Origin: Cytospora piceicola
Lineage: Eukaryota; Ascomycota; Sordariomycetes; Diaporthales; Cytosporaceae
Direction of reading: 5' to 3'
Assembly (NCBI GenBank): GCA_023375675.1
Contig: JALQBC010000019.1
Location: 124,001 to 188,000 of the forward strand
Length of the DNA stretch: 64,000 bases
In this document: one piece after another, positions 59,091 to 64,000 of the stretch
Layout of the letters: each line of letters begins with the position of its first letter
Numbering within the stretch: the stretch's first letter is position 1
Notes under the pieces: model-generated
What the model was told of the DNA's origin: nothing
What the model saw: only the letters and a program-made list of their open reading frames with translations
The model's database searches: none
Translations under genes and position numbers: made by a program

Positions 59091-61265
59091 ATGTCCGGGT
59101 GGCCGGATGGCTGTATGGGGGGTTGCAGCATGGTTGATTGACACCATCTCGACTGGATGCAATGGAGGAGCGCGTGGTCAATAGTGGCCCTCCCTGAGAG
59201 GTGCATGATAGGAGTGAGTCCTATTCGTCTGCGGTACCTAGGTATCTGCGAGCCATGCAGCTTTTGAAACTAATAGAGACCGTAAACCAACCAGAAGAGA
59301 ACTGGGCTCATCGTTTACTGTACTGTGTACATTTATTGGTTGCCCCTCTGGTTCTCGGGCTGGAGAGCTGTCCAGGCAGAGTATCACCTTGAGACCTTGC
59401 TGAATGTATGGAGTGCATGTCTCCGCCGAGAAAGAGACTCGTAGAGCATGTTGACTTTGGGCTTCTGGCTGAAGATCTGCCCGGGTGGTTATTGACAAGC
59501 TGTGTATGTCCTGCCGTAGAAGGGCCGAAGAAGAGAGAAGTCTGCGCGAACAGCCAATACATGCGTGGAAGTAAGGGTCTGTAAGAGGGGGAAGATGGCC
59601 TGCATGGGCCTTGTATTGAAACGGAGATGCACAAGAAGCATCAATGATCATCTCTGGATCCCTCATGTACTAAGTAGACATATATGGACAAAGACTTTGG
59701 TCCTGTAGATGGCTGACGCGTAAATCAGATCTTCCGATCTCTGCCGGATACCTCATGTTTCATGGTTTTGCAATGCCTATTTTTCTCGTCTTTTCTTTTC
59801 TTTGCTTTGCTTTTTCCTTGCTTTTCTTCAAGCCACACTTCGAGCTTCCGAAAAAGTGAGTCTACTGAATGGGTTGATCCGAAAATAAACGCACCCATCG
59901 AGCCTTATGGACAGATGGGTTAGGTATCATTAGTGGGAACATTCAAGGAGGGTCGTTCGATGTTGTACTCTGTACACTACCCCAGCCACCCCCGTTTTTT
60001 GGCCCACTACGGGGTTCCCAGTTTAACTTTTAGTGGGTCCACAGTGACAGTGACTGACAGACAGCCCTGGAGTGAGTGACTGACAATGGACATCAGTGAC
60101 CTCAGGCTCGACAACCTTGATTCTTCGAAACCTTGGAACCCTCGATCCTCGACCTCGAGGCCATCTACCTTACCGCATCTATCTGCCTGCATCTGCATCT
60201 GCATGCCATATACTACCTGGGCACTACCAAGACTATCTATCCTCCTACCTACCTAGGTAGGTATTCTACAATCCATGGAGACATGCTCGAGTGCATAGCA
60301 TCATCACGTTCCAAGGTTCCCTCACCCCACACATCCGCATTGTATTATTCACACATCCCACATTGGGACCACGAAGGATGCGGCCAGCCATCCTCTCGAA
60401 TCTACTGTGCACTTGACGGTACTTGGGGGTACTTGATCCAGTATGGAGTGCATTTTATGATGGGCTCGCCGAGACAACCAGCCCTGGAATAAAATATACA
60501 GTATATTCTATGCCCCGTAGTTAGAGACCAACGTCGAGTTTCATCCCATCAGCAGCACACAGTTTCATCTCATTGGCGTGCGCCTCATCAATCCGGTTTC
60601 CGACTTTTCCTCTTTTCTGGCGCTGGCGCAATTGTTCGGCCATGCGCAGGCCCTTCTTCTCCATCCTCATTGGCCTGCGCCTCGACCTTGGTGGACGCCT
60701 CATTGGCGAATAGCTTCGACTGCAGCTCTTTCTCTTTCCCTCCCTCCCTCCTCCTCCTCCGCCACCTTTACTTTTATATCTTCTGATCGTCTTCATACAC
60801 CACTTCCTGTGTCTTGCCCCACCCTCACTCTCACCTACCCGGGCCTCTTCAAACGCTGTATAACCCCTCGCGACTCCGTCACGGCGCGACACAACTGTCC
60901 AGAAGACGACACCGCGGATGTAGCGCTGGAACACTCTTGTTCCCGAATGTCTTGAAAATCCCCCTCCTTCTCTGCTTCTTCCTATATTCGCGCCCACTCG
61001 CCGATCGCATCTATCAAGGACGACACAGCTCTTCGCATACTCGAGCTTGCTTGCCCAGCGGAGCCTTGTTTTGGTCGTTCTTACTACTATATCCGTATAT
61101 CTATCTCTCTTTATTTACTCGTTATGAACACGATGCAAATGCGAATCCGGGACAGCGTCATTATACCTCGAGTCGCGACGTAAATCGGCGGGCAGCATAC
61201 GGTACCAACTGCTTCAGACGTCACCTTTGCGGCCAAAGACTGCTGCACTACCAGCCTGTCTAAAA

Positions 61266-64000
61266 ATGGCACCCAGTGCGGTCGAGCTCTCGCCCACATG
61301 GAGCACCAAGTCTGTGGATGTTCCCGATGTGGAATATATCGTGCCCCCTCCCGGGTATGAGGATGACTTGACTGCAAGTCCCGAGAGTCAGAAGAGCCAG
61401 ACCATGTTCAAAAAACATAGAGTGCTGCCTCACCCTGAAAATGGAAGTGGAAGCCAGTCGGGCACTCCGGGGTCGCGGAGGACAAGTTCTGGGGGCCAGA
61501 GGTATGTACTTTATTATGAAAACAAAACTCCCCTTCCCTCATGCCTAACTGTTTGAGAACAAGCCTCACTCACACGTGGCAAGCCACCATACACTGAGGC
61601 ATCAACGGCGCAGGATAAGTGGAGACCTGCCGCCCACTCCACCTGCGCATTCCAGGACATCATCCAGTAGCCACTCGGTCAACCTTTCCATCCCAAGCCC
61701 TCTGCAGACTCCAGTCCAGAGCTCAGAAGACGTGCCCTCCAAGACCAATCCCAGCACGCCTCCGAACCAGAGGAGCCCTCCCACGCCAGACGTCACCCCC
61801 CCACAACAACTGCTACAACAACACCAACAAGTACAACAACAACGACAACAACAACAGACTACCAGCCGACCTAAACCGCCGACGCTACGACCTACGCTTT
61901 ACGACCGAATACCCTCCAAAAGTACCACTGACTCGCGCGCCGAGTCCTTCACGACTGCGAGAGAGAGCCCAGTGCCCTCAGACGAAGACGACGGGCGATC
62001 AACTCTCCGTCCGGTACCAATATCTTCGAGAACCTCACAAGTTACTGTTCGGCAGGACAACGGGAACAATAGCGAGCCGAAGAAGTCGCAGAGCCGGTTA
62101 GGCTCAGGCTTTGGTCCAGAGCCCACTTTGGGAGACGACCTGGCTGATCTGACGACCCCGAAACCGAGGGCGAAGAGTGGCGAATTCACCAGCTTCGACG
62201 GAGAGTGGGGCTTGGGCAGCGAGGTTGAACAGGGGCGGGATGGTAACCTGATGAGGAATGTAACCGTGGGTAAAAGGCGGCCTGGAAAGCAGGCCAATGG
62301 GCAGAAGCACGAGGTCGTGGACGACTTTGCCGTCTCACCAACAAATGCCACCAGAGCTGTGCGCGGCTTCCCACTGCACGGCCGGATCCTGACTTACGAC
62401 GACTCTCCCCCCGGGCCTCCTCCAAGAAGCTTCACAGCCCCGGAAACAGCAGCAGCAAAAACAATAACAAGCACGGAAGCAGCCATCGATGCTGACATCA
62501 GGAGGTTCTCCGGCATGTCATCCAGGTCGGCTGCCTCGACGGTGGTGGAGGCGATCCTGGTCGAGACGCCCCCGCGCCCGCAGCGCCGGACCTTGCGTCA
62601 CGTTAAGCGTGTGGACGCCTTGCGCGACTCTGTCTGGCACTCTCCGCCTCTGGGCCCGGCCCCCAGCCTCAATGGTGCCGCCAGGCCCAGACGACAGTCT
62701 GGGCAGTCTGGGGACCAGCAGGCCGCACAGGATGCGCCGCGTGAGAGCTACGCCTCGAGCACGACAGTCAACTCGGCTTCAAGCCGCAAGGCTCGGCGAG
62801 AAGTGTGGAAGAACGGGGGGATCCCGGTGGTTGTGGTGCCGGATCGTGTTTCCTCGCACAAGTCCAGCAGCCGGGAGCACTCACTCCGGTCGTCTAGTAG
62901 CAAAAGATCGAAGCGGAGTCAGAGCCTCTCTTCTGTGCCTCTCGAGCAGCTGCCAAACGGCCATGACCTGACGCCTTATTTCGACCGACCGCCTAGACGG
63001 GATCGGTTGATGTCAGAGTCGGACGGTTCGACGCCAGGGGACCAGAGAACCATGGACTTTCCTCCTGTTGTCCCTCATAGGTCCTCATCGCTATCCACGC
63101 CGGGGAGTCGCAACGCAAGCCGTACCCAGTCAAGGGATGCATCGCGCAGTGGGTCGCGCGCCGGGTCACTGACTGCGGAGAGCTTGAGGGCACATAATGC
63201 CATGCAAGCCAGGTTGGCCAACGGAGTTTCACCCGTCCCCTCTTCGGGGGTCGTTAATCACACTGCGGCAGGGGGGCCACCGAACAACAACGGTCGCGAA
63301 CAAGGAGACCTACCGGTGGTCACGGTGCATGCTGTCCCCTCCCTGGAGCATACAAAATCGAGTGACCAGGAAGAGAGCGAAGGTCGGCAGCGCCATCGTG
63401 ACTCTGGAAGTGGCGACCCGCTGTTGTCAGCCAAGGCAACGCCGTTCTCACAGACGTCCGTGGAAACAAATGCCACTTCGTCAGCAGACATAGGGGAAGC
63501 CAGGGCTGTGAGCATGGTCCCTCACCAGATCAGGTCGGTCGTTATTCGGCCGTCAGAGAGTTTGGATGGCGATCAGAGAAGCCCTGCTTCGACGAGACCG
63601 GGCCGACCTACTATCACGACCACAGAGGTAGACGGAGTCACCAAAGCCCATGAAGCGGGCCCTTCCACGCCCTTTCAGGCTCGGCTCTCCTCAGAGGATG
63701 TTGCCTCTCTGCTACGGCACCCACGTGAACCTCCGGAGCCACCAGCCATCCAGTTCATCCCTGCCACCCCTTCAGGCTTGACACCGGCAGAGGAAAAGAC
63801 CAAGATGCTGGGCAATTTCTATGAGGACCTCGAAGAAGAGAAACCGCAACGATCACCGTCAGTTGTCCGGAGGGCACTAGGCAAGCGGCGGCACTCATCC
63901 CGCGGCCCTTCGCCAGTCCGCAATACCCGGCCGGGCTTCCTCACCCGGACGTTCTCGCTGAGCAGGAACGCCCGCAAGGACACGACCGAGTTCCCAGACC
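61266..64000 (+). CDS. Large intrinsically disordered Ser/Pro-rich protein, C-terminus beyond window
   Basis: Two exons in view, 61266-61501 and 61614 to the window edge, give at least 874 codons. The 112-nt intron (GTATGT donor, GCGCAG acceptor) joins SGGQR to ISGDLPPTPP in frame, and no stop follows. The start MAPSAVELSPTWSTKSVDVPDVEYIVPPPGYEDD opens a short acidic patch. Then come Ser/Pro-rich regions, a Gln-rich tract (~residues 145-165, QQLLQQHQQVQQQRQQQQ), and many SRxxS and TPP sites. An ordered-looking island (SAASTVVEAILVETPPRPQRR, RHVKRVDALRDSVW) sits at ~residues 385-430. Near the visible end, FYEDLEEEKPQRSPSVVRRALGKRRHSS is followed by basic Ser-rich sequence. No catalytic domain or TM segment is visible so far. 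It may be a cell-polarity or signalling scaffold, which is only a guess from composition. Confidence 0.8.

Larger units (their letters stand above)
56869..61265. other. 4.4-kb divergent intergenic region
   Basis: It lies between the agmatinase (minus) and the large disordered protein (plus). It contains a G13 run (58205-58217), a GATA/GGTA array (59061-59090), TACCTAGGTA palindromes at 59235-59244 and 60250-60259, and a pyrimidine-rich leader from ~60700 to 61100. The longest open frames (203 and 158 codons, minus) cross the G run or are Pro/Arg-rich shadows and are not called. Confidence 0.6.

Overview
The window looks like a piece of chromosome from a filamentous ascomycete (Pezizomycotina, most likely a Sordariomycete). 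Genes have short GT-AG introns of 55-175 nt with CTAAC/CTGAC branch sites. Coding regions are GC-rich and one gene is an EsdC-like glycogen-binding-domain protein. A 26-kb block is AT-rich and almost empty of CpA/TpG, which is the signature of repeat-induced point mutation (RIP). The species cannot be named from the sequence alone.

Layout. 1-22.6 kb is an ordinary gene-bearing arm: a secreted PLC-like phosphodiesterase (minus, cut by the window edge), a SUR7/PalI-type membrane protein (plus, 3 exons), an amidohydrolase (minus, 3 exons), an EsdC-like protein (minus, 1 exon), an HD-domain phosphohydrolase (plus) and a small GPI-anchored Ser/Thr-rich protein (minus, 2 exons). Between them lie 0.7-4.5 kb spacers with microsatellites and scattered TACCTAGGTA palindromes. 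At 21.2 kb starts a multi-pass membrane protein gene that is broken at codon 413 by the 26-kb repeat block. Its second half resumes in frame at 48.6 kb.

The block (22.6-48.6 kb) is a four-element nest that can be dissected by target-site duplications (TSDs). An outer, unidentified element of about 6.3 kb is flanked by a 12-14 bp duplication of host exon. Into it went Ty3/gypsy element A (27668-47332, 238-bp LTRs, TSD AGCTT, plus strand). Into A went Ty3/gypsy chromovirus B (35430-42484, 211-bp LTRs, TSD GTTAT, minus strand) and a 2-kb non-autonomous LTR element C (29680-31678, 191-bp LTRs, TSD TTTAT). A carries a further degraded reading frame of at least 600 codons downstream of its integrase. 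C shows RIP on essentially one strand only, marking it as the youngest insertion.

48.6-64 kb returns to genes: the 3' half of the split gene, a BAHD-type acyltransferase (minus, 2 exons), a small acidic unknown protein (minus, 2 exons), a secreted agmatinase-type ureohydrolase (minus, 5 exons) and a large disordered Ser/Pro-rich protein (plus, running off the window). No biosynthetic cluster, tRNA, rRNA or CRISPR was seen. The genes look like independent loci rather than a pathway.
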